Below, one piece after another: positions 6,339 through 15,107 of a stretch of 64,000 nt of DNA. The notes below the pieces were generated by a model that saw only the letters and a program-made list of their open reading frames with translations, did no database searches and was not told the origin of the DNA. The number at the start of each line of letters is the position of its first letter. Within the stretch, counting starts at the first letter, position 1. The translations under genes were made by a program, and so were the position numbers. Origin of the DNA: Bacteroidia bacterium (GTDB lineage Bacteria; Bacteroidota; Bacteroidia; Cytophagales; Cyclobacteriaceae); NCBI GenBank assembly GCA_030425425.1, contig JAUIAO010000001.1, positions 1 to 64,000 on the forward strand, in the 5' to 3' direction.

Positions 6339-8231
6339 TTAATATAAAACCCTGAATCTGATAGTTTCAGGAATTGACTTCAGTCTATCGATAATGTCCT
6401 CATCATATCCTTTATTGATGTCTGTGATCACATATCCGATTACTTCGTTGGTTTTTAGGTACTGACCAACGATGTTCAGGTCATGGGCTGCAAGTTCATT
6501 ATTGATTTTTGCCAACACTCCAGGTTCGTTTCTGTGAATATGTATAAATCTATGAGCGTTTTGCAATGATGGTAAGACTATATTCGGGAAGTTGACACTA
6601 TTACTTGTAGACCCTGTATTGATATATTCAATGATTTTACCAGGTACAAAGTCTGCTATATTTTCCTGTGCTTCCAATGTGCTACCACCAATATGAGGAG
6701 AAAGAATGGTGTTCGGCATTCCTCTCAGTTCAGAGACGAATTCTTCATCATTACTTTTTGGCTCTACTGGGAATACATCTACTCCTGCACCTTTGATCTT
6801 GCCAGACTCAATATACTTTCTTAATGCAGGAACTTCAATCACCGGTCCTCTTGCCAGGTTTAGGAAAATCACACCATCCTTCATCTGAGAAAAATGCTCT
6901 TCAGTAAGGAATTGTTTGTTTTCTGGACGCCCATCAATATGTAATGAAATAATGTCTGAAGTTTCAAGCAGTTCTTCTATGGTTTTGCATTGTGTAGCAT
7001 TTCCCAAAGCAAGTTTTTCTTCCAAATCGTAGAATTGAACCACTAAACCAAGCGACTCAGCAAGTACTGACAATTGAGCGCCAATATTCCCATAACCGAT
7101 AATACCGAGCTTTTTACCTCTCACTTCGAAGCTTCCAGAAGCTGATTTATCCCATTTGCCCTGATGCATAAGCACCGACTTATCAGGAATGTTTCTCATA
7201 AGCATGATGATCTCAGCAATTGCCAGCTCTACCACCGATCGGGTATTTGAAAAAGGTGCGTTGAATACGGCGATACCCTTTCTTTGGCATTCAGTAAGAT
7301 CTATCTGGTTCGTTCCAATACAAAATGCCCCAACGCCGAGTAGTCTATTGGCATTGTCTAATACGCGTTTTGTGATATTCGTTTTTGAGCGAATTCCAAT
7401 GATTGAAACGTCCTTGATGGCCTCTACCAATTCATCCTCATCCATCCCGGCTGAGTGAACAGTTACATTGTAGCCTTCGTTTTCTAGTTTTTTAATTCCA
7501 TGCGGATGAATGTTTTCCAGTAATAAAACATTGATCCTGCTTTTTGGGAATGAAATCGCTCTTTCCATATTATTTAAAAACAAAAATTCATCTAAACTGG
7601 GTGCTTCGTGATCAGCCAGCTCTACTACACTTTCTCTTTTCACATTCTCCGTGAACGCATAAAAAGTTGTCGCCGCACCCTCTTTTTTAATTTCATAATC
7701 TGTATATCCATCTCCAAGCACGCAAATCTCTCCCTGTAGATTTAGAGATTTAACCACTTTAGGCTTCCCACCGTTTTTTGATAGTACATTTTCAGAGTCA
7801 AAACCTATGATATTGCCTTGATCATCAAATGTGAACTCATTTGCATATACATGGTTTTGTGAGATTCCATATTCAGCCACAATTGGTACTATGAAATCTT
7901 TAAATCCATTAGATAATATATAAATCTGTTGAGCATACTTTTTAATGTATTGTTTGTTTCTTTTAAAAGAAACGGAGACTTGCTTACTCAATCTGTCAAC
8001 TAATTCTGGTAAATGTTCCTGATGTGCTTTGAGAATATCTAATCTTTGTTCGAGTGATTCTCTAAAGGATAATTTACCTTCCATACCCAAATCAGTAATC
8101 TCTTTGATTTTCTTCAAAGATTCTTTAGCATCTGGCTTGCCTTTCAGGGAAATCTCACAAAGTACATCTAACGCCTCAACTCGGGTAAAAGTACTGTCAA
8201 AATCTATTATTATATGTTTTTGATTTTCCAT
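6339..8231 (-). CDS. bifunctional phosphoserine phosphatase / D-3-phosphoglycerate dehydrogenase
   Basis: A 630-residue fusion of two enzymes of serine synthesis. The N-terminal part (about 1-220) is a SerB-type HAD phosphatase: motif I IIDFDSTFT (D10, D12), motif II LSNGF, motif III lysine near GGKPKVVKS, and motif IV VLGDGYTDYE. The part from about 235 is phosphoglycerate dehydrogenase: substrate-binding VGIRSKTNI, the NAD-binding GKKLGIIGYGNIGAQ, the arginine in NLARGPVIE, the catalytic His in LSPHIGGST. The last 75 residues form an ACT domain (FIHIHRNEPGVLAKINNEL) that in relatives senses serine. The first and last steps of the pathway are thus on one chain, and the middle step is the SerC-like protein nearby. 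Start ATG at 8231. Confidence 0.93.
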   Translation of the reverse strand: MENQKHIIIDFDSTFTRVEALDVLCEISLKGKPDAKESLKKIKEITDLGMEGKLSFRESLEQRLDILKAHQEHLPELVDRLSKQVSVSFKRNKQYIKKYAQQIYILSNGFKDFIVPIVAEYGISQNHVYANEFTFDDQGNIIGFDSENVLSKNGGKPKVVKSLNLQGEICVLGDGYTDYEIKKEGAATTFYAFTENVKRESVVELADHEAPSLDEFLFLNNMERAISFPKSRINVLLLENIHPHGIKKLENEGYNVTVHSAGMDEDELVEAIKDVSIIGIRSKTNITKRVLDNANRLLGVGAFCIGTNQIDLTECQRKGIAVFNAPFSNTRSVVELAIAEIIMLMRNIPDKSVLMHQGKWDKSASGSFEVRGKKLGIIGYGNIGAQLSVLAESLGLVVQFYDLEEKLALGNATQCKTIEELLETSDIISLHIDGRPENKQFLTEEHFSQMKDGVIFLNLARGPVIEVPALRKYIESGKIKGAGVDVFPVEPKSNDEEFVSELRGMPNTILSPHIGGSTLEAQENIADFVPGKIIEYINTGSTSNSVNFPNIVLPSLQNAHRFIHIHRNEPGVLAKINNELAAHDLNIVGQYLKTNEVIGYVITDINKGYDEDIIDRLKSIPETIRFRVLY

Positions 8232-8250
8232 AAGTTCGTGTCGAAAGCGG

Positions 8251-8283
8251 CAAAATTAATGACATGCATGGCTTATAAAACAA
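8251..8283 (-). promoter_or_regulatory. possible promoter of the SerB-SerA gene
   Basis: On the minus strand TTG (8283-8281) is followed after 22 bases by TAATTTTG (8258-8251), a perfect -7 element with a long but tolerated spacer. The predicted start of transcription is near 8245, giving a leader of about 14 bases. The element lies just ahead of the divergent serine hydrolase start at 8259, so the two genes share this region. Confidence 0.4.
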
Positions 8284-9542
8284 TCCTCTTCATTTTCTTT
8301 ATTAATTTTTTGAGAATGCCCATTTTAGGGCAGGGTGACAGTGCTATTGTTTTGCTAAACCTTGAATTCAAAGTAGATAGTATTGTTGAGAATGGTATAT
8401 TAAACGAGGCATTTCCAGGCTGTATAGTGTATGCCGCCAGAGGTGAAAATGTCCTTTTGAAAAAGTCCTACGGATTTCATACTTATGACAGCTTAAGGCC
8501 TGTATTCATTTCGGATATATACGATTTAGCATCTGTAACTAAAATTTTGGCTTCCACATTAGCAATCATGAAGCTTTACGATGAAGATTTGATAGTCCTG
8601 GATGCTCCGTTAAAACAATACGTGAAAGGTCTGGGACTTAGAAAAATCAGAAACCTGACCATTAGGAAGTGCCTATCACATGAGGCGGGTCTTCAAAGTT
8701 GGATTCCGTATTATAAGGAATGGAGAAAAGAAAATGGAGCATTCAAAAGGAATACAATTTCTAATAATTACTCGGACAAATTTCCATATCAGATTGCTCC
8801 GGACTTATATCTACATAGAGATATCTACCAGAAAATAAAGCGAATGATCAAGAAAGCAACGGTGCAGAAAAGCCCTGAATATCTATACTCCGGGTTGTTT
8901 TTTTATCTGGTTCCCGAAATCGTAGAGAACATCACTAATATGTCAATAGATGATTACCTGAGAAAAAACTTTTATCTGCCACTTAATTTGTCCACAACTT
9001 TGTATGATCCAGTCAACAAGTTTGATTTAAACAGAATAGTGCCGACAGAAATCGATACTTTTTTTAGAAATGAACCAATTCATGGGAAGGTTCATGACGA
9101 AGGAGCAATTCTTATGAAAGGCGTATCGGGCAATGCAGGACTTTTCAGCTCTATCAATGACCTTGAAATACTCAGCAAGATGCTCCTGAACAATGGAAGT
9201 TATGGCGGAAAAGAGTACCTCAAACCCGGAACAATCAATTTGTTTACTTCCTACCAAAACCCTCAGAATGAAAATAGGAGAGGTCTGGGGTTTGATAAAC
9301 CGCTATTGGAGTACGATGAAAGACTAAGTAGTGTAGCAAAGTCAGCATCAATATATAGCTATGGACATACCGGGTACACCGGTACTTTGTTTTGGGTAGA
9401 CCCCAAAAGCGAAGTTGTCTTTATTTTTCTATCCAACAGAGTATATCCTAATCGCACGCACAAAGCATTGTATCAACTCAACATTCGTCCGACTATTCAT
9501 CAATTAATTTATGATTATCTTGGGCTTTCAAATGGTTTTTGA
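8259..9542 (+). CDS. serine hydrolase, beta-lactamase / penicillin-binding-like
   Basis: A secreted protein of about 427 residues of the class C beta-lactamase / D-Ala-D-Ala carboxypeptidase fold. It has a signal peptide ending near PILGQ, the nucleophile motif SVTK (about residue 88, after YDLAS), the second motif YSG (in EYLYSGLFFY), and the third motif HTG (in YSYGHTGYTGTLF). The family includes peptidoglycan carboxypeptidases, esterases and D-amino-acid amidases. A larger frame begins at 8214 inside the opposite-strand SerB-SerA gene, but the signal peptide favours ATG 8259 or 8268. The following genes include two amino-acid racemases and an amidohydrolase, so a cell-wall or D-amino-acid substrate is plausible, though unproven. 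Confidence 0.85.
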   Translation: MTCMAYKTILFIFFINFLRMPILGQGDSAIVLLNLEFKVDSIVENGILNEAFPGCIVYAARGENVLLKKSYGFHTYDSLRPVFISDIYDLASVTKILASTLAIMKLYDEDLIVLDAPLKQYVKGLGLRKIRNLTIRKCLSHEAGLQSWIPYYKEWRKENGAFKRNTISNNYSDKFPYQIAPDLYLHRDIYQKIKRMIKKATVQKSPEYLYSGLFFYLVPEIVENITNMSIDDYLRKNFYLPLNLSTTLYDPVNKFDLNRIVPTEIDTFFRNEPIHGKVHDEGAILMKGVSGNAGLFSSINDLEILSKMLLNNGSYGGKEYLKPGTINLFTSYQNPQNENRRGLGFDKPLLEYDERLSSVAKSASIYSYGHTGYTGTLFWVDPKSEVVFIFLSNRVYPNRTHKALYQLNIRPTIHQLIYDYLGLSNGF

Positions 9543-9618
9543 CGTCTTTTTCAGGAACAATTCTATTTTCAAGCTGTTATTTTCATGGGCTTGAGTTAAT
9601 CTTTAAAATCAAATTGTT

Positions 9619-11049
9619 TTGAGTATCCATTGGATAGACCTTCTGGTTTTTGTTGTCTATATGATTGCAATGCTGGGAGTAGGAGTGTTTTTTCTCAATA
9701 AGAATGAGAGTACGGATGATTATTATGTAGGTGGGCGAACGATGAGTTCGTGGCATGTAGGTCTGTCAGTTGTCGCTACAGATGTCGGTGGAGGTTTTTC
9801 TATCGGATTAGGGGGGTTAGGTTTTACTATGGGTATTTCTGGTTCGTGGATGCTCCTGACTGGTCTGGTAGGAGCATGGTTATCTGCAGTAATACTTATC
9901 CCACGACTTAGCAACCTACCAGAATTTAAAAAGCTCCTTACTTTCCCTCAGATTTTTCACATTTTTTACGATAAGAAAACAGCTCTTCTTGCAGGAGTGA
10001 TTTCAGCTATTGGGTATACAGGTTTTACAAGTTCTCAGCTTTTAGCCGGTGCAAAACTGGCATCCTCTACTTTTGATGATCTCAATTTACAGACTGCATT
10101 AATTATTATGGGAGTAATCGCGGTTTTGTACACAGTAATGGGAGGATTAAAAGCTGTCATTTATACAGATACTATTCAGTGGGGTTTATTGCTTAGTGGC
10201 TTGATATTCATTGGCATACCAATGGGTTACATGAGTATTGGAGGCATTGAGGGTTTGAGAAGTTCTTTGCCCAGAGACTTTCTAACCTTGAATAACCTTA
10301 CATGGCAAGACATGATTAATTGGGCAATAACAATCATTCCGATTTGGTTCGTGGGGATGACCCTGTACCAGCGTATTTATGCGTGTAAAAATCAAAAAGA
10401 AGCCCAAAAAGCCTGGTATATCGCAGGATTATTTGAGTATCCGATAATGGCATTTATGGGAGTGCTGCTGGGGTTATTCTCACGCGTTGCGGCAGATAAT
10501 GGAATGTTTGAGTATTTAGGTTTTGCCTCCGCAAGCGGAATGGATGCTGAAACGGGCTTGCCAATGTTACTTAGGACCATATTACCCGTAGGTCTTATGG
10601 GGCTGATGATGTCAGCTTACTTTTCAGCTGTATTATCTACTGCAGATAGTTGTTTGATGGCGGCATCTGGTAATCTGGTCACAGATATCATAGGCTTTAA
10701 AAACGTCAGTCAGAAGCGCTTTCTGAGAGTTTCTCAAATAATTACCTTTGCAATCGGAGCATTGGCATTGGTATTAGCTTCCTTGATGCAGAGTGTATTG
10801 GAGCTTATGCTCTATTCTTATGCTTTCATGGTTTCTGGTTTGTTAGTTCCCGTGATAGGAGGACTTTTCTCAACCAAACCAAACCCTGATGCAGCCTTTT
10901 GGTCTATGCTGTCAGGTGGAATGGTGACGGTTTCGTTAATCGTATTTACAGATCAGCTTCCTTTGGGATTAGATGCTAATATCTATGGAATATTGGTGTC
11001 CCTGATCGTATTTCTGGTTTTTAATCAATTCAAAATAAACAATAAATAA
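9619..11049 (+). CDS. sodium:solute symporter (SSS family)
   Basis: A 476-residue inner membrane protein with about 13 membrane helices. Family features include the N-terminal YYVGGRTMSSWHVGLSVVAT (residues 36-55; the shorter core is typical of SSS symporters), GGLKAVIYTDTIQWGLLLSG, and SAYFSAVLSTADSCLMAASG, the conserved helix that lines the sodium site. The start is TTG at 9619; the next ATG would remove most of helix 1. The substrate cannot be predicted from sequence. It is followed with no gap by a GNAT gene and then by an M20 amidohydrolase and racemases, which hints at uptake of an amino acid, acylated amino acid or cell-wall fragment. Confidence 0.9.
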   Translation: MSIHWIDLLVFVVYMIAMLGVGVFFLNKNESTDDYYVGGRTMSSWHVGLSVVATDVGGGFSIGLGGLGFTMGISGSWMLLTGLVGAWLSAVILIPRLSNLPEFKKLLTFPQIFHIFYDKKTALLAGVISAIGYTGFTSSQLLAGAKLASSTFDDLNLQTALIIMGVIAVLYTVMGGLKAVIYTDTIQWGLLLSGLIFIGIPMGYMSIGGIEGLRSSLPRDFLTLNNLTWQDMINWAITIIPIWFVGMTLYQRIYACKNQKEAQKAWYIAGLFEYPIMAFMGVLLGLFSRVAADNGMFEYLGFASASGMDAETGLPMLLRTILPVGLMGLMMSAYFSAVLSTADSCLMAASGNLVTDIIGFKNVSQKRFLRVSQIITFAIGALALVLASLMQSVLELMLYSYAFMVSGLLVPVIGGLFSTKPNPDAAFWSMLSGGMVTVSLIVFTDQLPLGLDANIYGILVSLIVFLVFNQFKINNK

Positions 11050-11493
11050 ATGTTGGAATTTCATGCATACGGGCCATCAGATACTGTTGGCTTCATAGAA
11101 ATTAATCAAATAAGCGAGTTTCTTCACAATCACCTGGATGAGTACGGTGATGAAAAAGAAGATATTCAAAAGGCGATCAATTACGCACTTAACAAGGGAA
11201 TTACTCCAGGAGGTTTTGTGCTAATTGGCAAGGAAGACAATGATATAATAGGAGCAGTGGTAGTGAATAAAACCGGAATGGATGGCTACATTCCTGAAAA
11301 CATTCTCGTCTACATCGCTACACATAGAGAAAAACGTGGTAAAGGATATGGTAAAGCGTTGATGACCAAAGCAATTGAAATGGCAGATGGTGACATTGCA
11401 TTGCATGTAGAACCTAATAATCCTGCAAAAATATTGTATGAGAAGCTTGGGTTTACCAATAAGTACCTTGAAATGAGGTTGATTAAGAATTGA
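11050..11493 (+). CDS. GNAT-family N-acetyltransferase
   Basis: A 147-residue acetyltransferase. The acetyl-CoA pyrophosphate loop is seen in VYIATHREKRGKGYGKALMT (about residues 88-107; R-x-x-G-x-G/A), followed by IALHVEPNNPAKILYEKLGF, the usual GNAT strand 5 and helix 4. The ATG starts directly after the symporter stop codon, and the amidohydrolase gene follows after 9 bases, so all three are translated from one message. The acceptor substrate is unknown. Given the neighbour that removes acyl groups from amino acids, acetylation of an amino acid or amino sugar in the same pathway is a reasonable guess. Confidence 0.9.
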   Translation: MLEFHAYGPSDTVGFIEINQISEFLHNHLDEYGDEKEDIQKAINYALNKGITPGGFVLIGKEDNDIIGAVVVNKTGMDGYIPENILVYIATHREKRGKGYGKALMTKAIEMADGDIALHVEPNNPAKILYEKLGFTNKYLEMRLIKN

Positions 11494-11502
11494 TAAAATC
11501 CA

Positions 11503-12648
11503 ATGAAAACAATCATCTCTGAAGCCACTGAGCTCAGAAAATATCTACATGCTCATCCGGAAGTAAGTTCTCAAGAGCAGCAAACTTCAGCATACCTGAA
11601 GAATTTGATTCGTCAACATTGTACATATGACGAATTGATCGAATTTGAAAATTATGGCTTTGCAGTGGTTTTTAATGGTGAGAAAAAAGGACAATCAATA
11701 CTCGTCAGAGCAGATTTTGATGCGCTTCCTATACAGGAAATCAACGATTTTGATCATCGCTCCACAGTTTCCGGTGTGAGTCATAAGTGTGGGCATGATG
11801 GACATGCATCCATATTATATGGACTGGCAAGGTCATTTTCAGAAAACCCATTGATATCAGGTCAGGCGATTTTACTTTTTCAACCTGCGGAAGAAAATGG
11901 GGAAGGAGCACAAGGAATCGTTCATGATCCAAAGTTTGAGAAACTATCTCCGGATTATGCAGTGGCTTTGCACAACCTACCTGGTTATCCACTTCATGAA
12001 ATTGTAATCAGAGAAGGATCTTTTACAGCTGCGGCTAATAGCATTATCATTATGCTTTCAGGCAAAACATCTCATGCTGCAGAACCAGAAATGGGCATAA
12101 ACCCCGCTTTGGCAATGGCTGAAATCACTCAAAAAATTCTTGAACAGACAGAACCAGACCTTAATCAAGAGGATTTTAGAATTGCGACACCTGTTTGTAG
12201 CCAGATGGGTGAAAAAGCTTATGGTGTTTCTGCCGGATTTGGTGAGCTTCATTTCACATTGCGAGCATGGAGCAATGATGTAATGCAAGATTTTGAAAAA
12301 CAATGCAAATCTATTGCTGAAGAGGTTGCTCAGAAATATGGATTAGGAGTTTCCATAGATTGGACGGAAAGTTTTTTTGCAAATATCAACCAACCTGATG
12401 TTGTAAAAGCCATCGAAAAGGCTGCACACTCTGAGGGTTTTTCGATTTCAAATAGATCTACACCATTCAAATGGGGTGAAGACTTTGGGTTGTTTACCGA
12501 AAGATTCCCGGGAGCCATGTTTGGAATTGGCTCTGGAGAAAATTGTCCAGCTTTGCATAATCCAGATTATGATTTTCCAGATGAGATACTGGAGACTGGT
12601 ATAAGAATGTTTAGTCAAGTCATTAAAAACCTAACGGTTCATGTTTAG
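11503..12648 (+). CDS. M20 peptidase/amidohydrolase (N-acyl-amino-acid hydrolase type)
   Basis: A 381-residue enzyme of the M20D amidohydrolase family, which removes acyl groups from N-acyl amino acids (hippurate, IAA-amino acids, N-acetyl-diaminopimelate). The metal and catalytic motifs are present: SHKCGHDGHASIL (metal-binding Cys/His), FQPAEENGEGAQG (catalytic and metal-binding Glu), VALHNLPG (His) and, near the C-terminus, SGENCPALHNPDYDFPDE (final His). The N-terminus begins directly with the hydrolase domain (ELRKYLHAHPEVSSQEQ), so it is cytoplasmic. Its last codons overlap the next gene (alanine racemase) by 8 bases. Context with two racemases suggests a D- or DL-amino-acid route; the exact substrate is not predictable. 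Confidence 0.92.
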   Translation: MKTIISEATELRKYLHAHPEVSSQEQQTSAYLKNLIRQHCTYDELIEFENYGFAVVFNGEKKGQSILVRADFDALPIQEINDFDHRSTVSGVSHKCGHDGHASILYGLARSFSENPLISGQAILLFQPAEENGEGAQGIVHDPKFEKLSPDYAVALHNLPGYPLHEIVIREGSFTAAANSIIIMLSGKTSHAAEPEMGINPALAMAEITQKILEQTEPDLNQEDFRIATPVCSQMGEKAYGVSAGFGELHFTLRAWSNDVMQDFEKQCKSIAEEVAQKYGLGVSIDWTESFFANINQPDVVKAIEKAAHSEGFSISNRSTPFKWGEDFGLFTERFPGAMFGIGSGENCPALHNPDYDFPDEILETGIRMFSQVIKNLTVHV

Positions 12649-13819
12649 TACATCATATATTGAGTTGGATCAAGCAGCTTTGGAGAATAACCTCAGGTAC
12701 ATAAGGAGAATTATTGGGCCAGATGTGAAGTTTTCTTCAGTTGTCAAAGGAAACGCATATGGACATGGGATTTTTGAGTATGTACCAATGGCAGAAGAAT
12801 GTGGAGTCGATCATTTTTCAGTATTTAGTGCTGATGAGGCAAACGAAGTATTGAATGTGAGTTCCAGAAAATCCCAGGTGCTCATCATGGGATACATCGA
12901 TAATTCGGAACTGGAATGGGCGATTCAGAATGGTGTAGAATTTTTTGTATTTGAATTTGATCGCTTGAATAAGGCAATTGAAGCTGCGAAGAATTTAGGT
13001 ACAAAAGCCCGCATACATGTGGAGTTTGAAACTGGATTGAACCGGACAGGGTTTTCAAGGGATGAACTAGAAAAAGTAATTGAAATAATTACCTCGAATT
13101 CGCTCTACATTGATGTTGTTGGCACCTGTACGCATTACGCTGGAGCAGAGAGCATTGCCAATTATGTTCGGGTGACTAATCAAATCAAAACGTACAATGA
13201 AATTGATCAGTGGTTTAGAACGACTGGTTTGAACAGCCATATCAGTCACACTGCTTGCTCCGCTGCAGCTGTGTCATACCCGGAGAGTAGAATGAATATG
13301 GTTAGAATTGGTATCATGCAATACGGATTTTGGCCGAGTAAGGAAACTTTTATTGATTGTATCAAGCACGAACCAGAGCGAAAAGACCCACTGCAGAGAG
13401 TGATTAAGTGGAAATCCAAAGTAATGGATGTTAAAGAAGTTGCAACGGGTGAGTTTATTGGATACGGTACCACCTTTATGGCTACTGAGAATATGAAATT
13501 GGCTACTGTTCCAGTTGGCTACAGTCACGGCTTTTCACGATCTCTGAGTAACCAGGGTAGGGTTTTGATACGTGGTAAAAGACTTGCCGTAATTGGCATG
13601 GTAAATATGAATTTATTAATTGTTGATTTACTCGAATGCCCAGAAGCAGAAAAAGGCGATGAGGTGGTTCTGATTGGAACCCAAGGAGACCAGGCCATTT
13701 CTGTAGCATCATTTGGGGAGTTGAGTGATCAATTGAACTATGAATTATTGACCAGACTACCAAGGAACATTCCTCGTGTAGTTATTAATAATCAAACTAA
13801 AAAACTAAAATCAGCATAA
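12641..13819 (+). CDS. alr: alanine racemase family protein
   Basis: A 392-residue PLP racemase interconverting L- and D-alanine in classic members, supplying D-Ala for peptidoglycan. The PLP lysine is K36 in FSSVVKGNAYGHG, and the second catalytic base is the Tyr in EFIGYGTTFMAT (about residue 273). One conserved spot is altered: classic enzymes have GR-x-x-M-D-Q before the last strand, whereas this reads IGMVNMNLLIVDL, with Asn where Asp is usual. The gene overlaps the amidohydrolase upstream by 8 bases and the next racemase by one base, so translation is coupled. It may be a broad-specificity or non-alanine racemase instead of the housekeeping one, which is usually fused to MurF in Bacteroidota. 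Confidence 0.85.
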   Translation: MFSTSYIELDQAALENNLRYIRRIIGPDVKFSSVVKGNAYGHGIFEYVPMAEECGVDHFSVFSADEANEVLNVSSRKSQVLIMGYIDNSELEWAIQNGVEFFVFEFDRLNKAIEAAKNLGTKARIHVEFETGLNRTGFSRDELEKVIEIITSNSLYIDVVGTCTHYAGAESIANYVRVTNQIKTYNEIDQWFRTTGLNSHISHTACSAAAVSYPESRMNMVRIGIMQYGFWPSKETFIDCIKHEPERKDPLQRVIKWKSKVMDVKEVATGEFIGYGTTFMATENMKLATVPVGYSHGFSRSLSNQGRVLIRGKRLAVIGMVNMNLLIVDLLECPEAEKGDEVVLIGTQGDQAISVASFGELSDQLNYELLTRLPRNIPRVVINNQTKKLKSA

Positions 13820-14889
13820 TGGCATTCCTTAAACTGAAAAGAGAATCACTTCAGCACAACTATCAGTTTATCTCTGATATATTGGATAAGGAGGGTATAG
13901 AGTGGGGAGTAGTGTCCAAACTACTTTGTGGTACGAAGAATTATATTCAGGAATTAATTGATCTTGGAGTTACGGAAATTCATGACTCTAGAGTGAGCAA
14001 TCTCAAGACCGTGAAATTATTGGCTCCTGAGGTGCAAACAGTCTACATCAAGCCTCCTGCCAAAAAGGCCATAAAATCAATTATTAAATATGCGGATGTC
14101 AGTTTCAATACGGAGTTGTCCACAATAAGATTGTTGTCTGAGGAGGCCGGTAAACAAGGCAAACTCCATAAGATCATCATCATGATCGAAATGGGGGATT
14201 TAAGAGAAGGGGTCTTAGGCGAACAACTACTGGATTTCTACGGAAAGATTTTTCAACTGCCGAATATTACAGTTGTAGGAATCGGGACTAATCTGAATTG
14301 CTTAAATGGAGTAATGCCTTCACAGGACAAGTTGATTCAGTTGAGCTTATACAAACAATTAATTGAGGCAAAATTTAGCAGAGAAATCAAGTGGGTATCA
14401 GGTGGTACTTCGGTAGTTTTTCCATTATTGCTCATGCACCAACTTCCTAAAGGTGTCAATCACTTCAGGATAGGGGAGTTACTTTATTTTGGAAATAATC
14501 TCTTTTCAAATACTCCTGTAGAAGGCATGAAAGACGATGTTTTTACCCTTCATGCTCAGATTATCGAATTAATCGAAAAACCAAAAGTCCCAGTGGGAGA
14601 ATTGCAAACCAACCCTTCAGGTGAACAGTTCGAAATTAATGAAGAGGATTATGGAAAAACCAGTTACAGAGCCATTCTTGACTTTGGTTTACTAGACATC
14701 ACTACGGATTATTTAATCCCAATGGATGAAGACATCACCATTACAGGCGCCAGCTCAGATATGATCGTGATAGATCTTGGCGAAAAGAATAGAAATTTGA
14801 AAGTAGGTGATTGGATTCGTTTTAATTTAAAGTATATGGGGGCTTTAGGATTGTTAAATTCTCACTATATCGAGAAGATTGTTGAATAA
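13819..14889 (+). CDS. alanine/ornithine racemase family PLP enzyme (YhfX/Orr-like)
   Basis: A 356-residue fold-type III PLP protein distinct from classic Alr. The PLP lysine lies in IEWGVVSKLLCGTKNYIQEL (about residue 35), and later segments such as HDSRVSNLKTVKLL and VSGGTSVVFPLLLM fit the alanine/ornithine racemase group, whose members act on ornithine, alanine or serine. It ends a gene chain that also holds a standard-type alanine racemase, so two racemases of different subfamilies are translationally coupled (the start ATG shares a base with the upstream stop). The substrate is unknown. The downstream 218 bases are non-coding and carry DnaA boxes and a promoter. Confidence 0.82.
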   Translation: MAFLKLKRESLQHNYQFISDILDKEGIEWGVVSKLLCGTKNYIQELIDLGVTEIHDSRVSNLKTVKLLAPEVQTVYIKPPAKKAIKSIIKYADVSFNTELSTIRLLSEEAGKQGKLHKIIIMIEMGDLREGVLGEQLLDFYGKIFQLPNITVVGIGTNLNCLNGVMPSQDKLIQLSLYKQLIEAKFSREIKWVSGGTSVVFPLLLMHQLPKGVNHFRIGELLYFGNNLFSNTPVEGMKDDVFTLHAQIIELIEKPKVPVGELQTNPSGEQFEINEEDYGKTSYRAILDFGLLDITTDYLIPMDEDITITGASSDMIVIDLGEKNRNLKVGDWIRFNLKYMGALGLLNSHYIEKIVE

Positions 14890-14969
14890 ATGATCATTTA
14901 TTAATACTTCTTTGTTATTTATATTAATTCTAAATAACACATCAAAAATCTGATTTATGTCATGTAATC

Positions 14970-14984
14970 AACTGATAATCAGTT
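14970..14984. promoter_or_regulatory. 15-bp palindrome, possible operator
   Basis: AACTGATAATCAGTT is a perfect odd palindrome (7-bp arms and a central A) in the non-coding region ahead of the respiratory operon. It is followed by two DnaA boxes. No regulator can be named. Confidence 0.35.
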
Positions 14985-14988
14985 CTAT

Positions 14989-15010
14989 TTATCCACAGAA
15001 GTTATCCACA
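14989..15010 (+). promoter_or_regulatory. two perfect DnaA boxes in tandem
   Basis: TTATCCACA occurs at 14989-14997 and again at 15002-15010, same orientation, starts 13 bases apart. Both match the canonical DnaA box. They follow an AT-rich stretch (14886-14960) and a palindrome. They lie just upstream of a -7 element at 15041, so DnaA-responsive control of the respiratory operon or a replication-related element are both possible. The genes on either side point the same way, so the site is not at a strand switch. Confidence 0.55.
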
Positions 15011-15040
15011 TACGGAAATCGATTTCTTTGGTTGCAAAAC

Positions 15041-15048
15041 TACCTTTG
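15041..15048 (+). promoter_or_regulatory. -7 promoter element ahead of the ACIII operon
   Basis: TACCTTTG matches TAnnTTTG exactly, 60 bases ahead of the actA start. TTG triplets at 15028 and 15032 are too close to be a normal -33 element, so activation by a bound factor is plausible. Confidence 0.45.
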
Positions 15049-15107
15049 AAATACGTACCCCCGGTATTACATTTGTAGCCGTTTGATTTTGATCGGTAGA
15101 TAAATAC

